Shown: piece after piece, positions 7,329 to 16,307 of the stretch
Position numbering within the stretch: the first letter of the stretch is position 1
Layout: the number at the start of each line of letters is the position of its first letter
NCBI GenBank assembly: GCA_037176905.1
Contig: JBBBWG010006969.1
Location: forward strand, 1 to 25,819
DNA from: Azolla pinnata
Taxonomy: Eukaryota; Streptophyta; Polypodiopsida; Salviniales; Salviniaceae
Length of the DNA: 25,819 bases
Direction of reading: 5' to 3'
Made by a program: the position numbers and the translations under genes
Notes under the pieces: model-generated
Told to the model about the DNA's origin: nothing
The model's database searches: none
Seen by the model: only the letters and a program-made list of their open reading frames with translations

Positions 7329-10123
7329 GCATCATCATCATCATAGTCATCATCAAGAACTGCATTTACGACTAGGTTTCGGCAAACAATTTGCTCGGCT
7401 CGGCTTAACCAGTTTAGGAAACCTCAAAAGCCAGACCGTTCTAGCCTGTGAGCCGTCTACGAAAAAAAATCAAGCTTGAGCCGCTTCAAACCGATTAAGA
7501 CTTAAGCTGGTTTAAAGCCAAAACGATTAAGACTTAAGCCAGTTTAAGCCAAAACCGATCAAGGCTTAATTAATCGGCTTGACGGCTCCAAGCCAGATAA
7601 ACCAAGTTGCGACTAGAAGCTTACGCCGAGACAAGCCAAGCCGGAAACCGGTTAACAAGTCTCGAGTTTGAGCCGAGTCAAGCCAAGCCACGCCCCAACT
7701 GCTGTTTACAAGCTGGTTAAACTTGGTTTAAATGGCTCAATCTAGGTAAAATTTTAAGCCCTAATTGCAAAGTAATTAGAAGTTTGTGCATGCACACACA
7801 CATACATACATTCTAGATTAAACCCCTAATGTTTGGTGATGTCCACACATACATACATAAATACATACTGGGCTAAACCCTAGTGTTTGATGATGTTACA
7901 CGCGCCCACATACACACATGCATGCATACATACATACATGCACACACACATACATACATACATACATACTGGGCTAAACCCCAATGCATACATACATACA
8001 TGCACGCACACATACATACATACATATATACTGGGCTAAACCCTAATGTTTGATGATGCACACACACACATACATACATACATACTAGATCAAACCCTAG
8101 TGTTTGATGATGCACCCACACACACATGCATGCATGCATACATCCACACATACATTTTGGATTATGTTTTCGTGGTGCACACACACACACACACATACAT
8201 ACATACTGGATTGAACCCTAATGTTCGATGCACACACACACACACACACATACATATATACCAACATACATACAGACACTTATACAAACGTTCTTGGATT
8301 AAACCCTAAAGTCTGGTGATGCACACACATACATGCATCCATGCATACATCCATACATACAAAACCCTAATGTTCGGTGATGCACACGCACATGCACATC
8401 GATGCTTGCACACACCCATACATGCATGCACACATACGTACATACAGATTGGATTAAACCCTAATGTTTGATGATGCACACACGCACACCCACATACATA
8501 CATACATACAGACTGGATTAAACCCTAATGTTTGATGATGCCCACACCCCCACACACATACATACATACATACATACATACATACAGACTGGATTAAACC
8601 CTAATGCTTGATGATGCACACACACCCACATTACATACATACATACATACACACACACATACATTCTGGATTGTGAACGTTGGTTCAGGGTTTACCATGG
8701 ACGACGAGAATGATGTTGATGATGGTGGTGGTGGCGGCGATGGCGATGGCGATGGCGAAGAGGAAGAAGAGGAAGAAGAAGAGGAAGAAGAAGAGGAAGA
8801 AGAAGAAGAGGAAGAGGAAGAGGAAGAGGAAGAAGAAGAAGAGGAAGAAGAGGAGATGATGTCGAAGAGGCTGGACCTGCGCTTGCGCCTGTGCAGCTGC
8901 AGGTTGGCGTGGCGCAGGAAGTACTTCTGCGCGTGGCTGGCGACCTGCGTGGGCGTGCGGCTGGTGACGAAGCCCCGCGAGATGCCCCTCCAATCGCCCT
9001 TCCCGAGCTTCTGGAGCCCGATCAAGAACAGGCGGTGCTCCTCCTCGCTCCATGCCACGCCTGCAGGAACAGATCGTTCAATTCGATCGATTCAACCATC
9101 CATCGATCAATCGATCAATTAATCAATCAATCCATCGATCGATCGATCGATCGGTTGTTGGATCGATCGATCGGTGAATGCATGGATCGATCGGTGAATG
9201 CATGGATCGATCGGTTGTTGGATCGATCGATCGGTTGTTGGATAGATTGATGGATATCGATCGACCGGTTGTTGGATCGATCGATCGACCGGTTGTTGGA
9301 TCGATCGATCGGCCGGTTGTTGGATCGATCGATCGACCGGTTGTTGGATCGATCGATCGATCCATCCATCAATCAAATCAATTCATCCATCAATCCCATC
9401 AATCCATCCATCAATACTCGCCCACCATACGCATTGCATACAGCCATATGATTCATTCCCCCCCTTCATTCCCTTTCATTCCCTGAATCATTCCTTCTTC
9501 TTTGATTCATGCCTGCCCCCATCATCTGCACTGTATGTACTGTTCATGCCTGCACACACATGCCAGTGTTGTCTGCAACATGGCTCCGGATCCATGGCAT
9601 GAAGTCGCCCACCATATTTCGTGCAGCTGCTCGTCATCGGAAATCGACAATAGCAAGCCACAACTGTAGCACTCAGAAAGTATGTACCTTTCTTCCTGTC
9701 CCGCGCGCCCATCATGGCGGAGCTCTGCAGGAAGAAGGCGTCAGGGAAACAGGCGGCTGGAGGAGGAGGAGGAGGAGGAGGATGAAGTAGCGGGGATGCA
9801 GAATGTAGTGCCTCGAATCGATCTCCTGCTCCAGTTGCTGAAGCCGCAGCGAACTCTGACGCCGCCGGGTGCACTAGGTGCAGCTGGGAGATGGAGGAGG
9901 AGGGGGAAGGAGAACAAGGAGCGAGGAGAGACAGAGCATGTCCGGCGCACTTGGAGCATGGCGATGGCGATGGCGATGGCGATGGTGGAGCATCAGCAGC
10001 AGCAGCAGCATCGTCATCGAGAGCAGACCCCGTCCTGAAGACCGTGAGGGTGACTCCGAACAGCTTGAAGTTGCCATGGCTGCTGTATTGGGAGGGAGGG
10101 GCGGTGGAGCAGAGCGTGGACAT
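6925..10123 (-). CDS. R1-MYB (SHAQKYF, MYBS/KUA1-like) transcription factor, 3 exons predicted
   Basis: Predicted exons are 9688-10123, 8663-9060 and 6925-7263, giving about 390 aa. Exon 1 starts [12 protein letters not shown] and carries the conserved KLFGVTL block (residues 19-25). It ends ARDRKK with donor AAG|GTACAT in phase 1. Acceptor CTGCAG|GCGTGG at 9060 restores [12 protein letters not shown]. Exon 2 encodes the single MYB repeat with the spaced aromatic residues (W in VAWSEEEH and GDWRG), then VASHAQKYF, the basic [11 protein letters not shown] block, and a poly-Ser run of about 35 residues. Proteins of this family bind I-box/TATCC-type sites and act mostly as repressors in the nucleus. 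The first two exons are secure. The third is inferred: donor CAGAAT|GTATGT (8663) and acceptor ATATTCAG|CGCG (7263) are both phase 0. Exon 3 ends in an EAR-like LSSLDLSIG, as family C-termini often do. Without this splice, exon 2 runs into repeat DNA and stops at 8594 (300 aa). The N-terminal zinc knuckle typical of the subfamily is degenerate. Confidence 0.75.
7279..7345. repeat. CAT/ATG microsatellite
   Basis: A nearly pure (CAT)n run of about 20 units lies immediately upstream (on the minus strand) of the proposed acceptor of MYB exon 3. Related CAC/CAT-rich sequence continues inside the exon at 7080-7140. Confidence 0.9.
7490..7570. repeat. 32-bp tandem repeat, about 2.5 copies
   Basis: The motif GATTAAGACTTAAGC followed by GTTTAA and GCCAAAAC starts at 7493 and 7525, with a degenerate third start (GATCAAGGCTTAA) at 7557. 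The surrounding 7370-7700 is rich in AAGCC, TTAAGCC and GGCTTG words and may be a decayed satellite. Confidence 0.65.
7790..8680. repeat. Telo-box plus CACA/CATACATA minisatellite array
   Basis: About 12 units share a core close to CTGGATTAAACCCTAATG then TTTGATGATG, each followed by a variable-length CACACA and CATACATA stretch. Core starts lie near 7815, 7866, 7968, 8029, 8084, 8155 (degenerate), 8205, 8293, 8357, 8449, 8512 and 8587. The last remnant at 8664-8680 touches the end of MYB exon 2. AAACCCTAA occurs exactly at 8038, 8301, 8362, 8456, 8520 and 8596; other units have single changes. Units vary from about 50 to 90 bp because of the microsatellite arms. Open frames through it (Cys/Val/Met or Thr/His/Ile rich) are repeat artefacts. 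Confidence 0.9.
8663..9060 (-). other. MYB exon 2: DNA-binding repeat and poly-Ser tract
   Basis: The reading frame begins [15 protein letters not shown] and continues [16 protein letters not shown], then [18 protein letters not shown] and [12 protein letters not shown]. This matches the R1-MYB consensus almost residue for residue, with Ala in place of the usual Pro before the first Trp. At 8757-8856 an AGA/AGG-type purine tract on the plus strand encodes Ser on the minus strand, followed by [12 protein letters not shown]. Other frames of the same DNA read poly-Glu or poly-Phe/Leu and are shadows. Confidence 0.9.
8757..8856. repeat. GAAGAG-type purine tract inside MYB coding exon
   Basis: A continuous mixture of GAA and GAG triplets on the plus strand, about 100 bp long, is in frame with the MYB gene on the minus strand, where it encodes Ser. 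Length changes in multiples of three would alter only the poly-Ser length. Confidence 0.9.
9077..9415. repeat. GATC-rich minisatellite in MYB intron 1
   Basis: Runs of GATCGATCGATC alternate with a CGGTTGTTG word. The word is at 9152, 9212 and 9232, then at a strict 24-bp period at 9266, 9290, 9314 and 9338. A second unit, TCGGTGAATGCATG, occurs twice at 9171-9203. ATCAATC and CATCCATC repeats flank both sides. It lies wholly in intron 1 (9061-9687) of the MYB gene. Confidence 0.9.
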
Positions 10124-10167
10124 GGTATGGTGGGCGATCTGCAGGGGACAACAGCAGATATGGCGAT

Positions 10168-10262
10168 GAAGAAGAAGAAGAAGAAGAAGAAGAAGAAGAA
10201 GAAGAAAGAAAGAAGAAGAAAGGAAGAAAGAAAGAAAGAAAGAAAGAAGAAGAAGAAGAAGG
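10168..10262. repeat. GAA/GAAA microsatellite in MYB 5' leader
   Basis: (GAA)n, then GAAA-type units, then (GAA)n lie 45-140 bp upstream of the MYB start codon. On the transcribed strand this is a TTC/TTTC pyrimidine tract, as often found in plant 5' leaders. Confidence 0.85.
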
Positions 10263-10316
10263 AATTTTGAAGCCGAAAAGAAAAGAGCAAAAAAGCGCAG
10301 ATATGGAGAATGAATG

Positions 10317-10430
10317 CCATGCATGCATGGGCATGTGCATACATGCATGCATGCATGGGCATGTGCTTACATGCATGCATGCATGCATGCACATGCAACA
10401 TACACATTGTGTGTGTGCATGCATGCATAG
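10317..10430. repeat. ATGC alternating repeat
   Basis: ATGCATGC runs are interrupted twice by a GGGCATGTGC word (10329 and 10358). The tract then ends in a GTGTGTGCATGCATGCAT segment. The alternating purine-pyrimidine pattern is able to adopt Z-DNA. It sits 200-300 bp upstream of the MYB start. Confidence 0.85.
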
Positions 10431-10551
10431 CAAACAGTGATCTCCTCATTCATCTTTTGAGTTCTGTTGGGGCCACTAATGTGAGAAGTTCTGATCTCGT
10501 ATCAGGCGAGATCCGAACCTCTTTGACTATAAACTCTCCTGTGGAGAACAG

Positions 10552-10561
10552 CTGATGATGA

Positions 10562-10595
<34 letters not shown>

Positions 10596-10812
10596 GGTGG
10601 TGGTGGTGATGATGACATCATCATCATGATGGTGATGATGATGGTGGTGGTGGTGGTGATGATGACGACGGTGGTAGTAACAGCAACGACAATGACGACG
10701 ACGGCAACGACGATGACGACGACGGCGATGATGATGGTAATGGCAGTGGTGATGATGAGGATGATTTGATGATGATGTGATGATGATGTGGTGATGGCGG
10801 TGGTGATGATGG
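10552..10812. repeat. GAT/GGT/GAC trinucleotide repeat
   Basis: About 260 bp is built of GATGAT, GGTGGT, GACGAC and CAACGA-type triplets with little other sequence. Open frames through it encode poly-His, poly-Ile or poly-Thr/Val only and are not genes. Confidence 0.9.
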
Positions 10813-12984
10813 TGCATGTCAGAGCGCGCTCTACTGGAGCTCCGGATTGTCGCGATCCAGATCCCGACTGGGGGCCACAGCTGAAGCTCCTGCCCCTTGT
10901 CCCTGATCCAATCATCCCCGAAATTTTTCCTCGCCTTTTACCGGCTCTTTTTCTGATGGCTTCTCAGAAAAGCAGGCCTTTTGGCTCGAAATGAATGACA
11001 ATTTTCGTGACAAAATCGGATCCTTATTTTTCAGGCGGACAGCGAGTGGTCCAAATCCAACTGTCTTTTATCCCGACTAGTACCCAGTACCGAAAGCCCC
11101 AGCCCCCATTTTCCTTTGATTATATTGGAGAACCCATCTCTTGTTTGTTGGGGGATTTAAAATCGCGACGTTTTTCAACGCCATCAATGTACGAATGGAT
11201 GTTATACGTCGGGTGGCGCTGGAGCCAACCACGAGGACAAACAATCTTATCCCTTCCTTCCCCCCATCACATCCAAGCAAAAGCCGATCGGACCAGCTCC
11301 GTGTGTGCGAAACCATTGGCCACATGCATCAAAGCAGAAGAGCAAAAAACGACGAAGGGCCCGTTCCGGACATTTGCCCGCGGGTGTGAAACCGATCATG
11401 CCTTTCCCCTGACAAAGAAGATGACGACGACGGCATGGAGCACGCCTAGCCAGCTGCAAAGTCAGATTCTAGAGTTCAAGTAACGCAATCAAAGCCAATA
11501 AAATAAGCTATCATATGGCATGAAAAAATCTATGCACTCCTGATGATAAGCCCCGAAATGGCACCGCTCGAATTAGGAAACCTTCGCTGCTTGTAGAATC
11601 GGGATCGGAGTTGCCTGAAAAGGAAAAGAAAACCTGTATCAGCAACATATTCCAGATCTGCTAGAGAAGATTAGATAGAAAAGATTGGATTCATATCTGC
11701 GCAGTCTTTAACTGCACTAGTCACGCCCTTTGGGGCAAAAGAAAAAATTGAATACAAAACATTATCTTGTAATCTGCCATAAAAGGCAGACTTGTAAACC
11801 TGACAAGGAGAGCCTAGCTCTCCTTGCCTCACCTGTAAGGTTCTTTAAAATCCAGGCATAGTGATGAATGAAGATTGATTATTTCATGCAAACGTCTGAA
11901 TTCATGACACGCATCGAATGGCAATCGATTGGGTTGTCTAACATTTGGGTATGATTCGTTTATGTCTTGTGGTGAATCAAACTGCATTTAGATGTCCTAA
12001 CCCTCTTGAGAATCGAAGGGTACATCCTATGCAAGTTGTGCAAGAAATTTGGATTGATTAGGTAAACACGCATCGATTTCGATATGAGGCCATTGAGGTA
12101 GGGTCGGAGAAAGCCATTAAGAAAAAATATCTATGGTTTTTGAAGCAATGTGCTATTCTGCAATGTTTTAGGCAACTACGGCATGATCTAAGATGGTGTT
12201 ATTTATCGCCTAACTTTCTATTTCTATCACCTATAACGTGACATACTCGATAATGCATCAAGATGTTCATTTGGTTTATTGTGTTGATTATAACCCTTAA
12301 CCAGGTGTCGGTTATATATATGCTTTGTAGCCAATATGAGTTCAATAATCGAAATACTTGTTTATTGGCGATAAAAAACCAAACAGAATGCACAATGGAT
12401 ATATGAATGATAGCATCAAAGTGTCCACCATCGTAGCGTTGAGCAATCTTTGAGATAACCTTTTCTATAAATCAACTCTTGTTACTTACTTAGCCTTTGA
12501 GCAAACCATTTGGGATAACTCAACTGTTGTTAGTGTACTACAGTTCCACGCAGCGAGCAATGAACGGATTGTATGTACCTGATGATGATGATGATGCATA
12601 TAGCTGGTAGCTTTTGGTCTCGGACCATCATGTATTGCTTGAACAGACGTAACGGGTCAATTCCGTGGCCAATTATTTACAACTAATGCAAGGAGTTTTC
12701 TTTTGATGAATAGAAAAAGAAAAAGGAAGTGTTCTTGTTCTTTCTTGATGTCGACCCGTAAACAACGAATCGGAGAAAAGATGTGATAGGAGCCCATCAA
12801 AGCGGTCGCTGTCGATCGTGCCATACCCGATTATGAAGGCAATGAGAGTGTGAACCTTCAGCCATGCAATGTGAACCGATCGCACTTTGGATCGATCGAT
12901 CGATTAATCACTGTTGGGAACCAGCAACGGCGTCACCAGACAAATGCATAACTAGCTAGCTAGTGTATCATGCTATATATATAA
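10813..12984. other. Intergenic, no convincing gene
   Basis: The longest open frame is 10995-11483 (plus, 162 codons, starting MTIFVTKSDPYF). It matches no family I recognise, has no adjoining splice pattern I can see, and overlaps equally open frames in other phases. It may be chance in a stretch of about 48% GC. From 11480 to 12980 the DNA is AT-rich with frequent stops in all frames. Confidence 0.45.
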
Positions 12985-13168
12985 CCAGCATCCTGATGCC
13001 TGATTCTGACCAGTGTCGGAAGCCAGGCCAGATCAGGCCATAATTAGCATCTGTTATCTGACGTCTGATTCTGGCCAATGTCGGAAGCAAAAGCCAGATT
13101 AGGCTATAATTAGCATCTACTATCTGACGTCCGATTCTGGCCAATGTCGGAAGCAAAAGCCAGATGAG
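12985..13168. repeat. 65/66-bp tandem repeat, about 2.8 copies
   Basis: The word TGATTCTGACCAGTGTCGGA at 13001 recurs with small changes at 13066 and 13131 (ATTCTGGCCAATGTCGGAAG). Each copy continues with GCCAGAT(T/C)AGGC and ATAATTAGCATCT. Copies 2 and 3 are nearly identical and copy 1 is more diverged. Confidence 0.85.
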
Positions 13169-13299
13169 ACATCGGCGTGATCATTCGATCCGCATCGTCC
13201 CCTTGCCCACCCGTGCAGACTGCAAGCTCGAGCGTCGGAAACCATATCCGAAGGCCACTTCAAATCTCCGATCCGATCTCCTCTGATCGTAAAAAGAAC

Positions 13300-13740
13300 C
13301 CCGGGGCAACCCAGTGTGAGCGCGGCTCTAGTGTGAACGCGGGCTGGCGGGCGGCCGACACGTGGCCCGCTCTGATTGGGCCGAACGGCGAGTGGGGCCC
13401 ACCTTCTTTGGCGAAATTAAAAGAAAATTAACCAACAAAAAGAGAAGAAAAAAAGGCAAATTCTTCTTTCTCGAGGTTGACTTGTCCGATTTAAAAAAAT
13501 AAAAAATAAATAAAGCGCTTGCGACGTAATGGCTCGCAATAGGTCCACGTGGCGCGGCGTGACGTCAGCGCCGCTTTTGTTTTTTTTTCCCGCCACCTTT
13601 TTCTTTTTGTTTTTTCGGCTTGGGGTCGCTTTCCGGCCGGCGCGCTTTTCAACCACCGCGCGCGAAACAAAAGAAAGCGCCAAAAACAAAAGGGAACCGA
13701 CAAACAAAATAGCGCGGGAAGCGATTGGCCAGAGCGCCCT
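13300..13740 (+). promoter_or_regulatory. GC-rich promoter-like region with G-boxes and TGACGTCA
   Basis: This stretch stands out from its AT-rich surroundings. It has CACGTGGC at 13359-13366, CCACGTGGC at 13545-13553, TGACGTCA at 13560-13567, and inverted CCAAT (ATTGG) at 13375 and 13723, along with several GCGCGC-type CpG words. G-box/ABRE and TGA/CRE-type bZIP sites together are typical of plant promoters. The direction (plus) is inferred from the CT-rich leader and the open frame that follow. No clear TATA box is seen. Confidence 0.45.
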
Positions 13741-14312
13741 CTTTCTCTCTCTCTCTCTACTCTCTCTCTAGATCTCATTCGTCGGCTCCCGCCATCTCTC
13801 CTCTCTCTAGCTCTCATTGGTCGGCTCCCTCTCTCTCGCGAGCTTCTCTCTCCTCTCTCTAGATTCTCTCTCCTCTCTCTAGACTCTCTCTCTCATCTCT
13901 CTAGCTTCTCTCCCCTCTCTCTAGATTCTCTCTAGCTTCTCTCTCATCTCTCTAGATTCTCTCTAGCTTCTCTCTCACCTCTCTAGATTCTCTCTAGCTT
14001 CTCTCTCATCTCTCTAGATTCTCTCGAGCTTCTCTCTCCTCCTCTCTCCAGCCCTCCTTATCTTCCCTCTCTAGCTTCTCTCTCCTCTCTCTAGATTCTC
14101 TGTAGCTTCTCTCCTTCTCTCTCCAGCCCTCTCTTCCCTATCTCATATCCTCTCTCTGCCTTCTCTCTACTCTCTCTACTTTCTCTCTCCTCTCTCTACC
14201 TTCTCTCCTCCTCTCTCCAGCCCTCTCTTCCCTATCTTCTCTCTCCTCTCTCTAGCCCTTCCCTGCTCTCCCCTCCCTACCTTCTCTCTCCTCTCTCTAG
14301 ATTCTCTCTCCA
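13737..14312 (+). repeat. CT-rich (homopyrimidine) minisatellite, possible 5' leader
   Basis: About 575 bp is almost purely C and T on the plus strand, broken mainly by TAG words. It is organised as irregular repeats of TCTCTCTAGATTCTCTCTAG and TAGCTTCTCTC. Such tracts act as Y-patch/GAGA elements in plant core promoters and leaders and can form triplex DNA. The open frames on both strands through it are low-complexity Ser/Leu or Arg/Glu and not genes. Confidence 0.8.
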
Positions 14313-14357
14313 CCTGCCCGGAGATGACCAGCGAGATCTCCGTATCCGAGTACGTCA

Positions 14358-14473
14358 ATGGCGTCAGCTGCCGACAGAGACTCGACTGCTAAAAACAGGC
14401 GGGCCTTTTTACCGCCCGCAGTAACAGTTCCACTTCCGTACTCTGGCAAATGCTTTGCTCTCGGCTTCGCCAG
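14358..14473 (+). CDS. Possible first coding exon of an unidentified plus-strand gene
   Basis: ATG at 14358 opens a frame reading MASAADRDSTAKNRRAFLPP and continuing AVTVPLPYSG-KCFALGFA, with a donor-like CGCCAG|GTCAGT at 14473 (phase 2). It directly follows the promoter-like and CT-rich stretches. After the putative donor the frame runs into a CAC/CAT repeat (poly-His/Ile) until 14660. An overlapping shorter frame starts at 14324 (22 codons) and would act as a uORF. I could not find a convincing second exon, and the product is not recognised. Confidence 0.25.
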
Positions 14474-14519
14474 GTCAGTGCCGGATATCAGCTTCTCTCC
14501 GATCCATTGGATCGATCCC

Positions 14520-14620
14520 ATTCATCACCATCACCATCACCAGCGTCGTCGTCATCGTCATCGCCGCCGTCACCATCATATAACCATCATCATCATCATC
14601 ATCATTCATGGTCACGGGCG
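14520..14620. repeat. CAC/CAT/CGT trinucleotide repeat
   Basis: Runs of CATCACCATCACCATCAC, then CGTCGTCGTCATCG, then a (CAT)n run lie just downstream of the candidate first exon at 14358. Confidence 0.8.
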
Positions 14621-16040
14621 TCACCATCCATCTTATCCCCATTCGCACCCCCTCGCATAAACTCTCATCCGTAAAGCTCCCCGTTCGCTTCCATTGCTGT
14701 TTTTATCTCGGCTCTTCTTACATGCGCGAAAGTGGCAAAAGAGTGTGTTTCGTTAGGCAATCGGACATGTGCAACTTGGCGTCAGTCTCTCGAACATCCA
14801 AATGTTATGTTTTGAACTCCACGATAGTGTACAACCTGATGTTAACTTTCGAGTGTCAAAACAACTGTATTGGCATAACTAAGACAGGTGTGGCCCATGA
14901 CATTGGTCTCTTAGTGCTTCTACCATAGAATTGATATGTATTACTCGGTGATTCCTCGTAAATTAAGTATATATATACCTTGTAGCGGTATCTCATATAA
15001 ATAGAGGCAATTTCTCTACTTTGGAATGATATGCCTATCACAGCAGTTGATAACTTTCATTGGCTTGTTGGATGTTGACATTCCTGACTTCAAGCACTAA
15101 GACTTGTTGGTGACTTCCAGTTCCTTATAGACACCATCTACTATATATTACCAATGTATGTGAAGAATGGGTTACTTTGGTGAAGAATATATATCTAGTT
15201 ATTTACATGCAATTTCAACAAAATGTGAAATAATGATCCAATCATCTTATTAATAATCGGTAAAAAAGCATGAAAATATGTTTGTGTTTGATTTATACAT
15301 TTACTTTGCGCATCAATTTGTGGATGCAGATGTATATATATGTCACCTGGAAAGACCATCTTGCTCAACAAGCAACTGCTGCTACGATGACATCAAAGCC
15401 CTTCAAATGGGGAAAGAAGATCTCTAATAAAGCCCATAGAGATAGATTGGCAATGCATGCAAATGGTTGTGATTAACTATAAGACTAATTCTTCAACGGC
15501 AATTCCTCGATGGATGAATTAAATGATTGCATGCATGAGAGAAAGAACACTCAAAGTCATTGGATCTTCTTCCTTACTTGTTTTAATGTAGCAAAATGAT
15601 GTATTCGTATATAAAGCCTGATTTTTATGTCGGTGTGGCAAAAAACATAAGATTATATACTGGCCAGTGCATCACCCTTTGGTTGAGCCGCCTCCATGTC
15701 CATGTAAGTATCACCTCTTCATATTGGATTCTAAAAGCTTCACTAAGTATAGTTTTCTGAATAATTACCTCTTCTTATGCAGAGCTTTAGGAGCTTGTAA
15801 TTGATGTGCTTACTACCCCCTCCAGCTTGAATGCTGCGTAGGTACCTGCTTTTAGGAAACAAAATGCACCATAGCCACGGGCAACAACAAAATCATTTTT
15901 CCACATTTGCTTCTCGAAGGTAACAAAGGCGAGTAAATGGAGAGAAATGAGAGCACAATTGAGACAGAAACTCTCGCATAAAGAAGAGTGTGGGATAAAG
16001 ATCATCTTGGTTACTTTTGAGAATGTACATAAGATTATGC
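14621..16040. other. AT-rich region, no gene established
   Basis: Two short plus-strand open segments look faintly exon-like. The segment 15330-15476 follows GTGGATGCAG, encodes VTWKDHLAQQATAATM and then TSKPFKWGKKISN, and ends at a TAA. The segment around 15590-15701 ends at a CCAT|GTAAGT donor, with a pyrimidine-rich TCTTCTTATGCAG acceptor at about 15782. Their phases do not join well to each other or to the frame at 14358, so I do not call a gene. Confidence 0.35.
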
Positions 16041-16307
16041 TCAATCTCGTATAGATACAAAGGAGAGACATTTATGCTGCAACCTTCCTGCGCAGCCTTC
16101 TTTATTCAGAAGTTTGTGGACCCTACTCATCTGCCAAGACATGTAAGAAAGCGAGATGGTTATTCTAAATGATGTACGTTCTTCAAAGGCTTATAGATTT
16201 TATGGCATTAAGTGTAGTTTGGATATCAATGATGTCAAACAAACCTCGAGTCGCGTCAGTTTAAATAAACATGAGCTTGGTTGAACTCGTGGCACAATGC
16301 TGTCTTC
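16041..16307 (-). other. 3' end of the 21-exon gene with two possible C-termini
   Basis: Exon 20 (16307-16245) ends FKLTRLE at a CTCGAG|GTTTGT donor. A pyrimidine-rich acceptor CTTACATGTCTTGGCAG leads to exon 21 (16130-16041), which reads MSRVHKLLNKEGC and ends SFVSIRD at TGA. If the 114-nt intron is retained, translation instead continues VCLTSLISKLHL and stops at 16200-16202. AATAAA on the minus strand at 16101-16106 could serve as polyadenylation signal for the retained form, but lies inside exon 21 of the spliced form. Confidence 0.55.

Noticed and set aside
7873..8503. Cys/Val/Met- and Thr/His/Ile-rich open frames
   Set aside because: They are translations of CACA/CATACATA microsatellites; the composition follows the repeat exactly.
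9119..9376. Open frames rich in DRSIDRS or GSIDRPVV motifs on both strands
   Set aside because: They are produced by the GATC 24-bp minisatellite in all frames, not a protein repeat family.
10502..10915. Poly-His, poly-Ile and poly-Thr open frames
   Set aside because: These are GAT/GGT repeat artefacts.
10995..11483. 162-codon plus-strand open frame
   Set aside because: No family resemblance and no splice context; overlapping frames of similar length exist in other phases. Kept only as a remark.
13491..13935. Basic Arg/Lys-rich and Leu/Ser-rich frames around the CT tract
   Set aside because: They overlap the CT-rich tract and promoter motifs, with no recognisable domain and mutually overlapping frames on both strands.
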